This document shows, one piece after another, positions 34,161 to 41,995 of a stretch of 64,000 bases of DNA. The stretch spans positions 62,001 to 126,000 of the forward strand of contig JANSYK010000003.1 of the NCBI GenBank assembly GCA_024742485.1. Direction: 5' to 3'. Under the pieces are notes generated by a model, which ran no database searches, was not told where the DNA came from, and saw nothing but the letters and a program-made list of their open reading frames with translations. Both the position numbers and the translations under genes were made by a program. The DNA comes from Alphaproteobacteria bacterium (GTDB taxonomy: Bacteria > Pseudomonadota > Alphaproteobacteria > Rhizobiales > Rhizobiaceae). The number at the start of each line of letters is the position of its first letter. The first letter of the stretch is position 1.

Positions 34161-35185
34161 AGAAACTGTTCAATGACAAGGACCGCATTGTCGAAGACAT
34201 GATCGATGGGTTTGTCTCCGCCTTTCCCCGCATCGTGACCCGGGGCGCCAATCCGCGTGTCGTTCGGCGGACGGAACCCAAACCACGCGACAGCAAGGTC
34301 GCGCTTTTGATCGGAAATGGCAGTGGACACGAGCCGATTGCCATGGGTTATGTCGGCGAGGGCCTGTTGGATGCGAATGTTGTTGGCGACGTGTTTGCCG
34401 CCCCGTCACCCGATCTTATCCTCGAGGGTATCGAGGAAGTCACTGGCGAAGCCGGTGCCGTTCTGCTGATCTCACGCCACGAAGGGGACGTGATCAATGG
34501 CAATGCAGCGGCGATGATGGCAGAGGATGACGGACTGAAAGTGCGCCCGCTGCTGATGTATGACGATATTTCCTCGGCGCCCAAGGAGCAGGAAGACGAA
34601 CGCCGCGGCGCTGCGGGCACCCTGTTCATCTACAAGGTTCTGGGTGATGCAGCCGAAAAAGGCATGGCATTGGACGATTTGGTGAGCCTTGGCGAAGACG
34701 TGCGCGCGCGAATCCGGACCTTGGGCGCAGCACTGTCACCTGGTGTGTCTCCGATAACCGGTGAGCTGATGTTCACCCTGCCCGATGACGAGGTGTATAT
34801 CGGCATGGGCGTCCACGGGGAGCCTGGTGTCAGCCGTCGCAAGGTGGAGCCGGTCAGCGAGCTGGTGTCTTTCATGGTTGAAGAACTTTTGAACGACCGG
34901 CCGATCGAGCCGGGAACGCCCACGGTCGTGCTGGTAAACGGTTCCGGCGGCACGACAATGATGGAGCTTTTGACCGTCTATGGTGAGGTTGCAAGGAATC
35001 TGTCGGAGCGGACCATACCGGCAATCTCGCCGATGATCGGATCCTATTCGACAACCCAGGAAATGGGCGGCTTCTCGATTTCACTCTTCACGCCGACGCC
35101 TGACATGCTGGCGCATTGGCAGGCACCGCATCGAAGTCCCTATTTCGCCCATATCCAGGACGGCGACGGAGCGGGCAATGGGTGA
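34157..35185 (+). CDS. DhaK-like kinase subunit (ketose-binding)
   Basis: 342 residues with the DhaK fold. The GNGSGHEP loop (His58) and the covalent-substrate His220 in IGMGVHGEPG are intact, so the substrate carbonyl can be held as a hemiaminal. Homologues have been shown to act on erythrulose isomers as well as dihydroxyacetone (established knowledge). It overlaps DhaL by 4 nt and the aldolase by 8 nt. Together with the epimerase and LacD-type aldolase, a ketopentose-1-phosphate product is the simplest reading. Confidence 0.87.
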   Translation: MKKLFNDKDRIVEDMIDGFVSAFPRIVTRGANPRVVRRTEPKPRDSKVALLIGNGSGHEPIAMGYVGEGLLDANVVGDVFAAPSPDLILEGIEEVTGEAGAVLLISRHEGDVINGNAAAMMAEDDGLKVRPLLMYDDISSAPKEQEDERRGAAGTLFIYKVLGDAAEKGMALDDLVSLGEDVRARIRTLGAALSPGVSPITGELMFTLPDDEVYIGMGVHGEPGVSRRKVEPVSELVSFMVEELLNDRPIEPGTPTVVLVNGSGGTTMMELLTVYGEVARNLSERTIPAISPMIGSYSTTQEMGGFSISLFTPTPDMLAHWQAPHRSPYFAHIQDGDGAGNG

Positions 35186-36086
35186 TCTGTCCAGCCAGCC
35201 GATCCATGGGGTCGCGGTGGATGCGGGCAGCGGGCTCGAGGCAGCCATTCGTGAAGCGCGTGGCGAACGCGCAATGCCCGATGATCTGCTGATGTTCAAG
35301 CGTAGCGTTCTGACGATCCTGGGGCCGCAGGCCACCACGGTTCTGGTCGATGCAACCTGTGGGCCGGACTTGCTGTCGGATTATCCGGGCGGCTGCGAGC
35401 CGATGATGGCCTATGAGGCGGACGTCTATCACATATCCGACGACGATCGCGTCACCGTTCTACCAGAAGGCTTGGCCGTATCCGATTACCCCGGGCTCGG
35501 TGTCAAACAGCTCAAATTCTTTATGTATTATGCGCCCGATGACCAGCCGGAGCTCAACGCCAGGAAGCTGGATATCCTTGCCCGTGTGGGGCAGGAATGC
35601 TCCGCGAACGATCTGCGTTATCTGGTTGAGCCACTTGTCTATCATCCGCTGATCAAACCCGGGACAAAAGAATTTGCACGGTTGAAACCGGAACTGGTTC
35701 GCCGGGCGACCGAGGCCTTTGCCGAACCGCGGCTTGCGGCCGATGTTTTGAAAGTCGAGGTGCCGGTCGACCTCAATTTCGTGGACGGCTTCGGTACGCC
35801 GGACATGTCCCGGCAACAGGCCCTGGATGCCTTCCGCCGAGCCGCTGAACCGGCCGCGGGACGGGATCTTGTGTATCTGAGCGCGGGCGTCGCATTTGAG
35901 GCGTTCGAAGCGTCTTTGGTGATGGCCAGGGAGGCAGGGGTGCCATTCGCCGGGTTCATGTGCGGGCGTGCCATCTGGTCGGACGCCGTTGGCGTGTTCG
36001 GGCGGGAAGGTGAAACCGCCCTGGCCGATTGGCTGGCCGATACGGGCAGGACCCGGCTTCGGCGTCTGATAGAAGCGCTTCAATAG
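35178..36086 (+). CDS. Tagatose-1,6-bisphosphate aldolase-like class I aldolase (LacD family)
   Basis: 302 residues. The Schiff-base lysine is Lys192 in DVLKVEVPVD, and Glu151 in LVEPLVYH matches the acid residue of LacD. C-terminal phosphate-binding segments YLSAGVAFEAFEASL and FMCGRAIW are also LacD-like. LacD enzymes cleave ketose phosphates to dihydroxyacetone phosphate plus an aldehyde. Here no phosphofructokinase-type gene is present and the kinase is DhaKL-type, so the substrate may be a ketopentose 1-phosphate, giving DHAP and glycolaldehyde (inference). It is the last gene of the operon, 10 nt from the convergent nucleoside hydrolase stop. Confidence 0.85.
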   Translation: MGDLSSQPIHGVAVDAGSGLEAAIREARGERAMPDDLLMFKRSVLTILGPQATTVLVDATCGPDLLSDYPGGCEPMMAYEADVYHISDDDRVTVLPEGLAVSDYPGLGVKQLKFFMYYAPDDQPELNARKLDILARVGQECSANDLRYLVEPLVYHPLIKPGTKEFARLKPELVRRATEAFAEPRLAADVLKVEVPVDLNFVDGFGTPDMSRQQALDAFRRAAEPAAGRDLVYLSAGVAFEAFEASLVMAREAGVPFAGFMCGRAIWSDAVGVFGREGETALADWLADTGRTRLRRLIEALQ

Positions 36087-36096
36087 CGGATCATGT

Positions 36097-37182
36097 CTAT
36101 TGGGCTGCTGCGGCCAACTTGTCATAGAAGTCGAGGTAGATTTCGTCGCGCTGGACGTCATGACCCTCGCGCATCAGATGGCGCCCGTCATCCTTCTTCC
36201 AGAACAGGTCCTCATCGAGAACCGGTGATGTCGTCAGATGGGTCGGTACCCAGTCCGGATTGATCAACCAGGCAATGACGATAATATCCCAGATCACCCA
36301 GGTACGCCGATCCGTGTCGGTCAGGGCGAACATCTTGTGCAGTGGGTTGTTGGTGTAGAGGTGGTGAAGGTAGTCGCCGATGGCACCCCGGCCACGCACA
36401 AAGGCTTCCATTTCCGGAAGTGATATCTTCAACTGGGCGCCGACATGATAGCCCGGCAAGTAGATATGCGGCACACCGCTGTCGAAGATCAGCCGCGATG
36501 CCGCCAGATCCTGCACGAGATTGAGGGAAGGGCGGTTTCCATGCGGCGCGGTGGAGGGATAGGCGGACGTCCAGATGACCACGATGTCGCGGACAATTTC
36601 CGGCGCAAGCCAGAGGGCCGACGCGATGTTCGTCACACAGCCCATGGCACCGATGTAAAGCGGTTCGCTGCCAGATTTCGCCAGATCGATGATGGCCTCG
36701 ACGGCCTCGGATTTGACCGGTTGATCGGCCGCCTCCATGTAGCGATCCGCACCGCGATACACATTGCTGCCGGGATCGATGCCGAGCTTGTCGTAAACTC
36801 TCAGAATTTCCTGGTAGCTGAGTTCCATCCCCTCTGCCGGGCCGACAAATTCCAGGTCCGCAGCACGGCGGCCCTGCGCATGCAGACGCTTGATCCAGCC
36901 CTGGAACCCGCCGACCAGCTGTTCGCTGTGCGCATCGCCCGATTCCAGGGCGCGTTCGGCGGCCACGAGTTCCTTGCGGTGATGGGCGAAAGAAAAAGGC
37001 TCGGCTGTGACGGCTTCAACGGTCATATGCTCGGGAGAGAGCAGTGCCCATGCCAGCGCATATTGATCATCGATTTCATTGGCGGCATCCGTGTCGATCA
37101 GCAAGCGGACCGGGCCGGATGGCGGCGCCAGCCGCTCGCGCATCAGGTCTGGTGTGATCGTCGGAAACTTACCTGCAGACAT
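36097..37182 (-). CDS. Nucleoside hydrolase (inosine-uridine preferring family)
   Basis: 361 residues. The N-terminal calcium-site motif appears as IDTDAANEIDD, and a second conserved block reads IGAMGCVTNIASAL. The family cleaves N-glycosidic bonds of nucleosides to base and pentose, but many members have other glycoside substrates. It is transcribed with the GntR gene, 12 nt downstream of it, and converges on the pentose operon. The protein is longer than usual at the C-terminus, with a Trp-rich WVIWDIIVIAWLINPDW stretch. A role in releasing a pentose for the adjacent operon is plausible. Confidence 0.88.
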   Translation of the reverse strand: MSAGKFPTITPDLMRERLAPPSGPVRLLIDTDAANEIDDQYALAWALLSPEHMTVEAVTAEPFSFAHHRKELVAAERALESGDAHSEQLVGGFQGWIKRLHAQGRRAADLEFVGPAEGMELSYQEILRVYDKLGIDPGSNVYRGADRYMEAADQPVKSEAVEAIIDLAKSGSEPLYIGAMGCVTNIASALWLAPEIVRDIVVIWTSAYPSTAPHGNRPSLNLVQDLAASRLIFDSGVPHIYLPGYHVGAQLKISLPEMEAFVRGRGAIGDYLHHLYTNNPLHKMFALTDTDRRTWVIWDIIVIAWLINPDWVPTHLTTSPVLDEDLFWKKDDGRHLMREGHDVQRDEIYLDFYDKLAAAAQ

Positions 37183-37194
37183 GGGGATAACTTT

Positions 37195-37944
37195 CTAATT
37201 ATAGGTCGGCGTGCGGGATTGCTGGGAAAGATTGAAGCTGACAGAGCCCGTGCGAAACACATCCTCATGGAAAACAATGCGACCCTTGTCGTCGAAAGCC
37301 GAACAGGCCTGCTTCAACAGCGGGCAGCCCGGTTCGACATTGAAGGTTTCAGCCATTTTCTGATCGGCGGCTACGGGACTGATATCCTCGCAGGCGGCGG
37401 ACCAGTCCAGATTGAAACGCTCGCTCAATATCCGCAATATGGACTGGCCGGGACCGCTTTCCGGAAAGTCTTCGGGCTTGGCATCCTGCAGAAGGCGGGT
37501 GGGCGCGTAAGTCATGACCAGCATGCGCGGGGTACCATCCACCAACCGCAATCGACGCACGCAGGTAATTGGCTCCTGCAGCAAATCATCCGGGATATTC
37601 GCGATACTGCCGGCGGAAGGGTCCAGATGCTCGATGGACAGGAACCGTGTTGTCGGCTCCCGACCGGCCCGAAGCATGGCGTCGGTAAAGGACGTCAGGC
37701 ATGTGTCGGAGGAGGGCGATTGGGTCAGGACGGTGTAACCGCTTCCCTGCTTGCTCTCCACATAACCCTCGCGCACCAGAATATCGAGCGCGCGTCGGAT
37801 CGTCACCCGGCTGACATTGAACTGGGACGACAATTCCACCTCGGTCGGGATCCGCGCGCCGACAGGGTAGCGCCCGGACTTGACACGCTCCAGGATAGCC
37901 CGGTGGGCGCGTTCATATTTTGGTATGTCGTCCTCTGGCAACAT
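37195..37944 (-). CDS. GntR family regulator, HutC type (UTRA domain)
   Basis: ATG 37944 has GGGAG 8 nt upstream and gives 249 residues; ATG 37983 is an alternative. The winged HTH is typical (GARIPTEVELSSQFNVSRVT, then RRALDILVREGYVESKQGSG). The remaining about 165 residues form a UTRA ligand domain (ITCVRRLRLVDGTPRMLVMT). HutC-type proteins bind GT-N-TA-N-AC dyads; such a palindrome lies 87 nt upstream at 38031-38042 and a close copy lies at the pentose operon promoter. It is the probable repressor of both units, with a sugar or nucleoside-derived effector. Confidence 0.9.
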   Translation of the reverse strand: MLPEDDIPKYERAHRAILERVKSGRYPVGARIPTEVELSSQFNVSRVTIRRALDILVREGYVESKQGSGYTVLTQSPSSDTCLTSFTDAMLRAGREPTTRFLSIEHLDPSAGSIANIPDDLLQEPITCVRRLRLVDGTPRMLVMTYAPTRLLQDAKPEDFPESGPGQSILRILSERFNLDWSAACEDISPVAADQKMAETFNVEPGCPLLKQACSAFDDKGRIVFHEDVFRTGSVSFNLSQQSRTPTYN

Positions 37945-38030
37945 GGCACGCACTCCCATTCGAATTGTCGTCCGAACACTCATGATCCGCCGTCAAGCCA
38001 TGATCGTATTCCGGTCGGTAACTAGCAGAT

Positions 38031-38042
38031 TTGTATCTACAA
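38031..38042. promoter_or_regulatory. GntR (HutC-type) operator upstream of gntR
   Basis: TTGTATCTACAA is a perfect 5-bp inverted repeat with a two-base centre. Read on the minus strand (TTGTAGATACAA) it differs at one position from 24876-24887 in front of the pentose operon. The position upstream of gntR fits autoregulation. Confidence 0.6.
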
Positions 38043-38230
38043 GTTAATCACAATCTTTCGGTCTTTGCCAGCCGGTCACAGCGGAATGAGCAATGGAGAC
38101 CATCCGCTGTAACAGTGCTCACCTGAAAAGTCTGGAACGTCTGGATGCCAGCTTGATTCACATTGTAAACAAATTGAATCTGGACGTCAGGTTTTCTGTT
38201 CAAGCATTTGAATTTGCAGAAGAACGAATT

Positions 38231-38271
38231 GATACCGGCCGCCAGCGGCGTGATGCTGGCGGCACGGTATC
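38231..38271 (-). terminator. Long stem-loop downstream of hsp20
   Basis: The arms at 38231-38246 and 38255-38271 pair over 16 bp with a single bulged A (GATACCG/CGGTATC outer, GCCGCCAGC/GCTGGCGGC inner) and an 8-nt loop. On the minus strand it lies 36 nt after the hsp20 stop and is followed by a moderately T-rich stretch, so termination of hsp20 is the likely role. Confidence 0.6.
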
Positions 38272-38306
38272 AAGAATATCTGAAGGCGTGTTGGATGATG
38301 CGGTAA

Positions 38307-38723
38307 TCAACTCCGCGTAATCGAAATCTTCTTTTCCTCGGGCCTGGCCGACTGCTTTTTGGCAATTTTCAGATTCAATATCCCGTCGCTGTAGTCAGCC
38401 AGGATATTGTCCTTGTCGGCCTCGGGTGGCAGGCGGAAGGTTCGCTGAAACGCGCCATATTCGCGCTCCGAAAAGAAATAGGAGCGTCCGCTTTCCTCCC
38501 GTTCAGAGCGCTTCTCGCCGCGTATGGTAAGATTGTCGCCATCCAGGGTTACGTCGACATCATCGGCTTTGACCCCAGGAAGTTCGACATTGATTTCGTA
38601 GCCCTCATCCCAGGCGGACGCGTCCGACCTTGGTGCAAACCAATCAGCCACCCTGTGGCCGAAATTGCGCAGGGGATCATAGATGTTCGGCAGCCAGCCG
38701 GCCGTGTGAGATGTTTCAACCAT
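38307..38723 (-). CDS. Hsp20/alpha-crystallin small heat-shock protein
   Basis: ATG 38723 follows AGGA by 8 nt and gives 138 residues; ATG 38732 and 38759 are alternatives. The alpha-crystallin domain runs from about residue 35 (YEINVELPGVKADDVDVTL) to the AFQRTFRLPPEADKDNI segment and the GILNLKIAKK strand, with a short ISITR tail. It is a holdase chaperone of the cytoplasm. A FixK/FnrL-type box lies 63 nt upstream of the start, pointing to low-oxygen induction, and the divergent operon ends in an Acg-like nitroreductase. Confidence 0.92.
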   Translation of the reverse strand: MVETSHTAGWLPNIYDPLRNFGHRVADWFAPRSDASAWDEGYEINVELPGVKADDVDVTLDGDNLTIRGEKRSEREESGRSYFFSEREYGAFQRTFRLPPEADKDNILADYSDGILNLKIAKKQSARPEEKKISITRS

Positions 38724-38785
38724 TTGCTTCATCCTGATAGTGGAGTCTGATGGGTACATCCTCGCCGCAATCGCTGTTGTGAATC

Positions 38786-38799
38786 TTGATTTGTGTCAA
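38786..38799. promoter_or_regulatory. FixK/FnrL-type box
   Basis: TTGAT-TTGT-GTCAA fits the consensus TTGA(C/T)-N4-(A/G)TCAA of alphaproteobacterial FNR/FixK proteins at all fixed positions. Its centre is about 69 nt before the hsp20 ATG, which allows a class II arrangement with a short leader. It is also 213 nt upstream of the divergent operon. No FixK gene is in the window. Confidence 0.55.
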
Positions 38800-39011
38800 A
38801 AACACATCCATCCGCGGAACAGTTGCAGTCCGTACCGTGATACAGCATTTTTATGTTTGACGGTTGGTCAGCGAATGAAGACGATGGCGCATCGAACACC
38901 GCAAATGCGTCCGTGAGCGATTCTTTGCTCAGCGGAATACTGGTGGTGCTGCCGGCCATGGAGATCTGAGATTTGCTTTCCGCAATCGTGAAATCCCTTT
39001 TCAGGAAACAC

Positions 39012-39929
39012 ATGGATTTGGAGATTGCGACCGGTAAGGGATATCGAACGCGTATTCTGGAAAGACCGGGCCTGTGGATGAAGCCCGACGAATTGTCAAA
39101 ACTGTCGTCTGATCTTGCCGAGATTGCATCGCACACGCTGAAAGCGGGGTCACTGGATTACGGCGTATTTTCCGGCGATCCGCAACGGCTCGCCAGCACG
39201 GTTATCACGTTGGTGCGGCGCGAGTCGGATGGCCGGCCCATCGCATTCAATGCTCTTGCGCTGATGGATATCGATCTTTCGGGCAGCCGCGAGCGGGTGC
39301 TGCACCTGGGGCTGGTGATGGTGGATCCGGGCGAACAGTCACGCGGTCTGTCATGGGTGCTTTACGGTCTTACCTGCATGATGCTGTTTTTCAGAAACCA
39401 GATGCGTCCCATCTGGATTTCCAATGTAACGCAGGTGCCGGCCATCATCGGCATGGTCACCGAGACCTTCTCCGAAGTGTTTCCGGCGCCGGGCATCGAC
39501 CGCAAGAGAAGCCTGAAACATCTGCTGGTTGCCCGCGCAATCATGCGCGGACACCGGCACGTTTTTGGCGTGGGTGAAGACGCGGATTTTGATGAAGCCC
39601 GTTTTGTCATCACGAACGCCTATACCGGTGGATCGGACGAATTGAAGAAGACGTTCGACGAGGCACCCAAACATCGCACATCCCTCTACAATGAATTCTG
39701 CGAACAGCAGCTCGACTACCAACGCGGTGACGATGTGCTGCAACTTGGCAGGATCGACCTGCCGGCCATCCGCAGATATCTTCTCGAAACTGTACCGCGC
39801 CGATCCGTGCTGGCCCTGGTCCTCACGACCGCTTTTGTGACGCTTCAGCGCCTTCTTTTGCCATTGCTCTACTGGACCGATTCGTCCAGGCCGTGGGGTA
39901 TATTAAGGGCCAGAACCAATGACCGGTAG
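39012..39929 (+). CDS. Unknown protein, acyltransferase-like, with C-terminal membrane segment
   Basis: 305 residues from ATG 39012 (GGAA 4 nt upstream); a TTG at 38973 is an alternative. The central part (TVITLVRRESDGRPIAFNAL, then LHLGLVMVDPGEQSRGLSWVLYGL) looks like the beta-strand and acyl-CoA loop of a GNAT-fold protein, but the motif is not canonical. A hydrophobic helix near the end (SVLALVLTTAFVTLQRLLLPLL) suggests membrane attachment. It is the first gene of a five-gene operon and overlaps the E1-like gene by 11 nt. No established function is recognised. Confidence 0.7.
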   Translation: MDLEIATGKGYRTRILERPGLWMKPDELSKLSSDLAEIASHTLKAGSLDYGVFSGDPQRLASTVITLVRRESDGRPIAFNALALMDIDLSGSRERVLHLGLVMVDPGEQSRGLSWVLYGLTCMMLFFRNQMRPIWISNVTQVPAIIGMVTETFSEVFPAPGIDRKRSLKHLLVARAIMRGHRHVFGVGEDADFDEARFVITNAYTGGSDELKKTFDEAPKHRTSLYNEFCEQQLDYQRGDDVLQLGRIDLPAIRRYLLETVPRRSVLALVLTTAFVTLQRLLLPLLYWTDSSRPWGILRARTNDR

Positions 39930-40794
39930 TTTTGACTACGCCGAATTCTCAACCCGGAACATCGGATTTGTCACCACCGATGAGCAGGCCAGGTTGCGCA
40001 ACAGCACGATCTTCGTATGCGGCACCGGCGGCATGGGTGGTGCTTGCGTCATGGCGCTGGCACGCGCCGGTGTGGGTGGGCTGATCCTGTCCGATATTGA
40101 CGCATTCGAGATTTCGAACCTCAATCGTCAGGCATTTGCCTTCCTCGATACGATGAACAGACACAAGGCCGAAGCGACGCGCGATGTGTGTCTGACGATC
40201 AACCCGGAAATGCGGATCACCGTTCACAATGCAGAGTGGGTTGATCATGTTGAAGAGGCCGTCCAGGAAAGTGCGATTGTTGTCAATGGAACCGACGATC
40301 TTGGCGCATCTCTGCTTCTGTACCGAACGGCACGCAAATTCGGCAAATCAGTGATTGACGCCTATGCGTCCCCGCTTCCCTCCATTTATGTAACGAAGGC
40401 CGGCGATCCGATGCCCGAAGAGCGTCTGGGATATCCGACCCAGGGCACGGATTGGCGCAACCTCACTGACGACCAACGGCATCAGGCTTTTCTGCGCGAG
40501 GCGGAATATGTCATTCTCAACTCCTCATCGCGCCATCATATCGATCTCGATCTGGCGGGTGAGGTTGCCGCCGGCAAACGCAGTCGCATGTCCTTTGCAC
40601 CCATGGTTCTGACGACGGGAAACCTGATGGCCTATGAGGCCTTGGCCGGCGCACTCGGCCGTCCGCAGGGGGCGGACTGTCGTGGCTGGTTTTTCAATCC
40701 CTATGACGGACGGGTGGAACGGCCTCGCAACAAGCTGGTCGCTTCCCTCCTCAGACCTGTCATCCGCAGGTTTCTGAACAAGATGATGGCATAG
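39919..40794 (+). CDS. ThiF/MoeB/E1-like adenylating protein
   Basis: 291 residues, the size of a minimal E1-like enzyme. The nucleotide-binding loop is FVCGTGGMGGACVMAL (residues 33-47), followed by LSDIDAFEISNLNRQ, the classic Asp and Arg ATP contacts, and VVNGTDDLGASLL. No CxxC zinc pairs are visible and no obvious catalytic Cys follows the adenylation core, so it may adenylate a carboxylate without forming a thioester. No ThiS, MoaD or ubiquitin-like gene is nearby. It lies between an acyltransferase-like gene and a membrane protein; the target is unknown. Confidence 0.87.
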   Translation: MTGSFDYAEFSTRNIGFVTTDEQARLRNSTIFVCGTGGMGGACVMALARAGVGGLILSDIDAFEISNLNRQAFAFLDTMNRHKAEATRDVCLTINPEMRITVHNAEWVDHVEEAVQESAIVVNGTDDLGASLLLYRTARKFGKSVIDAYASPLPSIYVTKAGDPMPEERLGYPTQGTDWRNLTDDQRHQAFLREAEYVILNSSSRHHIDLDLAGEVAAGKRSRMSFAPMVLTTGNLMAYEALAGALGRPQGADCRGWFFNPYDGRVERPRNKLVASLLRPVIRRFLNKMMA

Positions 40795-40801
40795 GCAGGT
40801 C

Positions 40802-41995
40802 ATGTCCGCATTCGTCATCTCCGACAGCTTCGTATCGCTGGCCGCCATTCTGGGCCTGTTGATCCTGCGCGGCAGCCTCGCCAGGGAACGAAGCCCGCTG
40901 AACCAGAGATTTCTGTTCGGGATCGATGTGCTGATTGCCATGTTGCTCTCGCGCATTCTTGCGTGGACCACCCCTATTGGGTTCTTTGATCAACTGACCG
41001 TCGTGGCGGCTGGTTTCGTCCCACTGGCAGCACTGATTCTGGCCGAAGGGTTGTTGCGTCGCCACGCACCGGCGCCCTTGAAGTGGCTTGCTGCCGCCGG
41101 CGCGGCCATCATCGCGTTCCTCTCCCTTGTCAACCTGCAGTGGATGCATCCGGGTCTGCTCTATCTGTTGATGGGATTGCAACTGACGGTCTTCGTCAGT
41201 CTCGGTTATCTTGTGGTGACTCGCGACCGGGCCACCTTGACGGCGTCCGAAAACCTGATGGTCGACCGGCTGGGTCTTTCACTCCTGTTGATCGTGCCCT
41301 TCGCCATTACGGATTTCCGGGATGCCTTTTTTCTGTGGCCGGTCCGGATGTCGGGAATTGCAATCCTTTTTCTGTGTTGGCTGGCTCTCAGTTTCAGTCG
41401 CAACAATCTCACACACTGGGAGATTGCCCGTTCATTTGTGCTCGTTCTTGCAGCCGGGATCGCGGCCGGACTGGCAATATCCTCGCTGGCCGGCCTGGAT
41501 GGTTCGATGACTGTCCAGATCACCGCCATAATCGTCAGCGCTGCGCTGGTTGCCCAGATCTACAATGAGAGGCGAACACTGCATCGCGACGAGGAACGCG
41601 AAAGCATCTTGAGATCGATTGCACAGGCGGGCGGAGGCGACCCGGATAATTTCCTGATGACACTGCAGAAACATCCGATGGTATCGGGTGCCCTGACCTT
41701 GAAGGACGCGGACCTGAAGGATTTCGACACGTCCCTCATGCGCGCATTCGACCACTCGCCGATTCAACGCAAATCGGAGCTTTCCCCTGCGGAGCAGGCG
41801 GCCGAGACGACTGAGCAGCTACACTGGTTTTTTGAGAAATACGATGCCACCCACGCCATGCTGGTGTCCCGGGAGCCGCGAGTCCTGGTGGCCCTGAACA
41901 TGCCGACCCTTGCCGCTTCTCCGGGCGCGGAACTGGAACTGGCGGCCGTCCAGCGTTTCGCTGCGATGATGTACAGGGACGAGGCGACGCGATGA
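40802..41995 (+). CDS. Polytopic membrane protein of unknown function
   Basis: 397 residues. The first about 245 contain seven or eight hydrophobic helices (for example LAAILGLLILRG, FVPLAALILAEGLL, LGLSLLLIVPFAI, FVLVLAAGIAAGLAI). The remaining about 150 form a soluble cytosolic domain that contains EQLHWFFEKYDATHAMLVSR and ends in a helical AVQRFAAMMY segment. I recognise no family. It starts 8 nt after the E1-like gene and overlaps the GNAT gene by 4 nt, so it belongs to the same unit, possibly as scaffold or transporter. Confidence 0.7.
   Translation: MSAFVISDSFVSLAAILGLLILRGSLARERSPLNQRFLFGIDVLIAMLLSRILAWTTPIGFFDQLTVVAAGFVPLAALILAEGLLRRHAPAPLKWLAAAGAAIIAFLSLVNLQWMHPGLLYLLMGLQLTVFVSLGYLVVTRDRATLTASENLMVDRLGLSLLLIVPFAITDFRDAFFLWPVRMSGIAILFLCWLALSFSRNNLTHWEIARSFVLVLAAGIAAGLAISSLAGLDGSMTVQITAIIVSAALVAQIYNERRTLHRDEERESILRSIAQAGGGDPDNFLMTLQKHPMVSGALTLKDADLKDFDTSLMRAFDHSPIQRKSELSPAEQAAETTEQLHWFFEKYDATHAMLVSREPRVLVALNMPTLAASPGAELELAAVQRFAAMMYRDEATR

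Larger units (their letters stand above)
37945..38306. other. Gene-free interval between gntR and hsp20
   Basis: This 362-nt interval holds the gntR operator at 38031-38042 and a strong stem-loop at 38231-38271. A 75-codon frame at 38093-38320 has no homology I recognise and overlaps the stem-loop, so I do not call it a gene. Confidence 0.5.

Noticed and set aside
38012-38020. CGGTCGGTA upstream of gntR, like half of the TetR operator
   Set aside because: Only one half is present, no dyad is formed and it is not within a promoter spacer.
36445-38025. A 526-codon open frame on the plus strand
   Set aside because: It lies opposite both the nucleoside hydrolase and the GntR regulator, whose motifs are intact; its composition is that of an antisense frame.
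38093-38320. A 75-codon frame that could encode a small peptide near the E1-like operon
   Set aside because: It has no glycine-rich end or Cys/Lys pattern, lies on the far side of hsp20 and runs through a strong stem-loop and into the hsp20 3' end.
38857-38872. TTTGACGGTTGGTCAG, inspected as an FNR box closer to the 39012 operon
   Set aside because: The spacing between half-sites is not the required one and the second half does not match.
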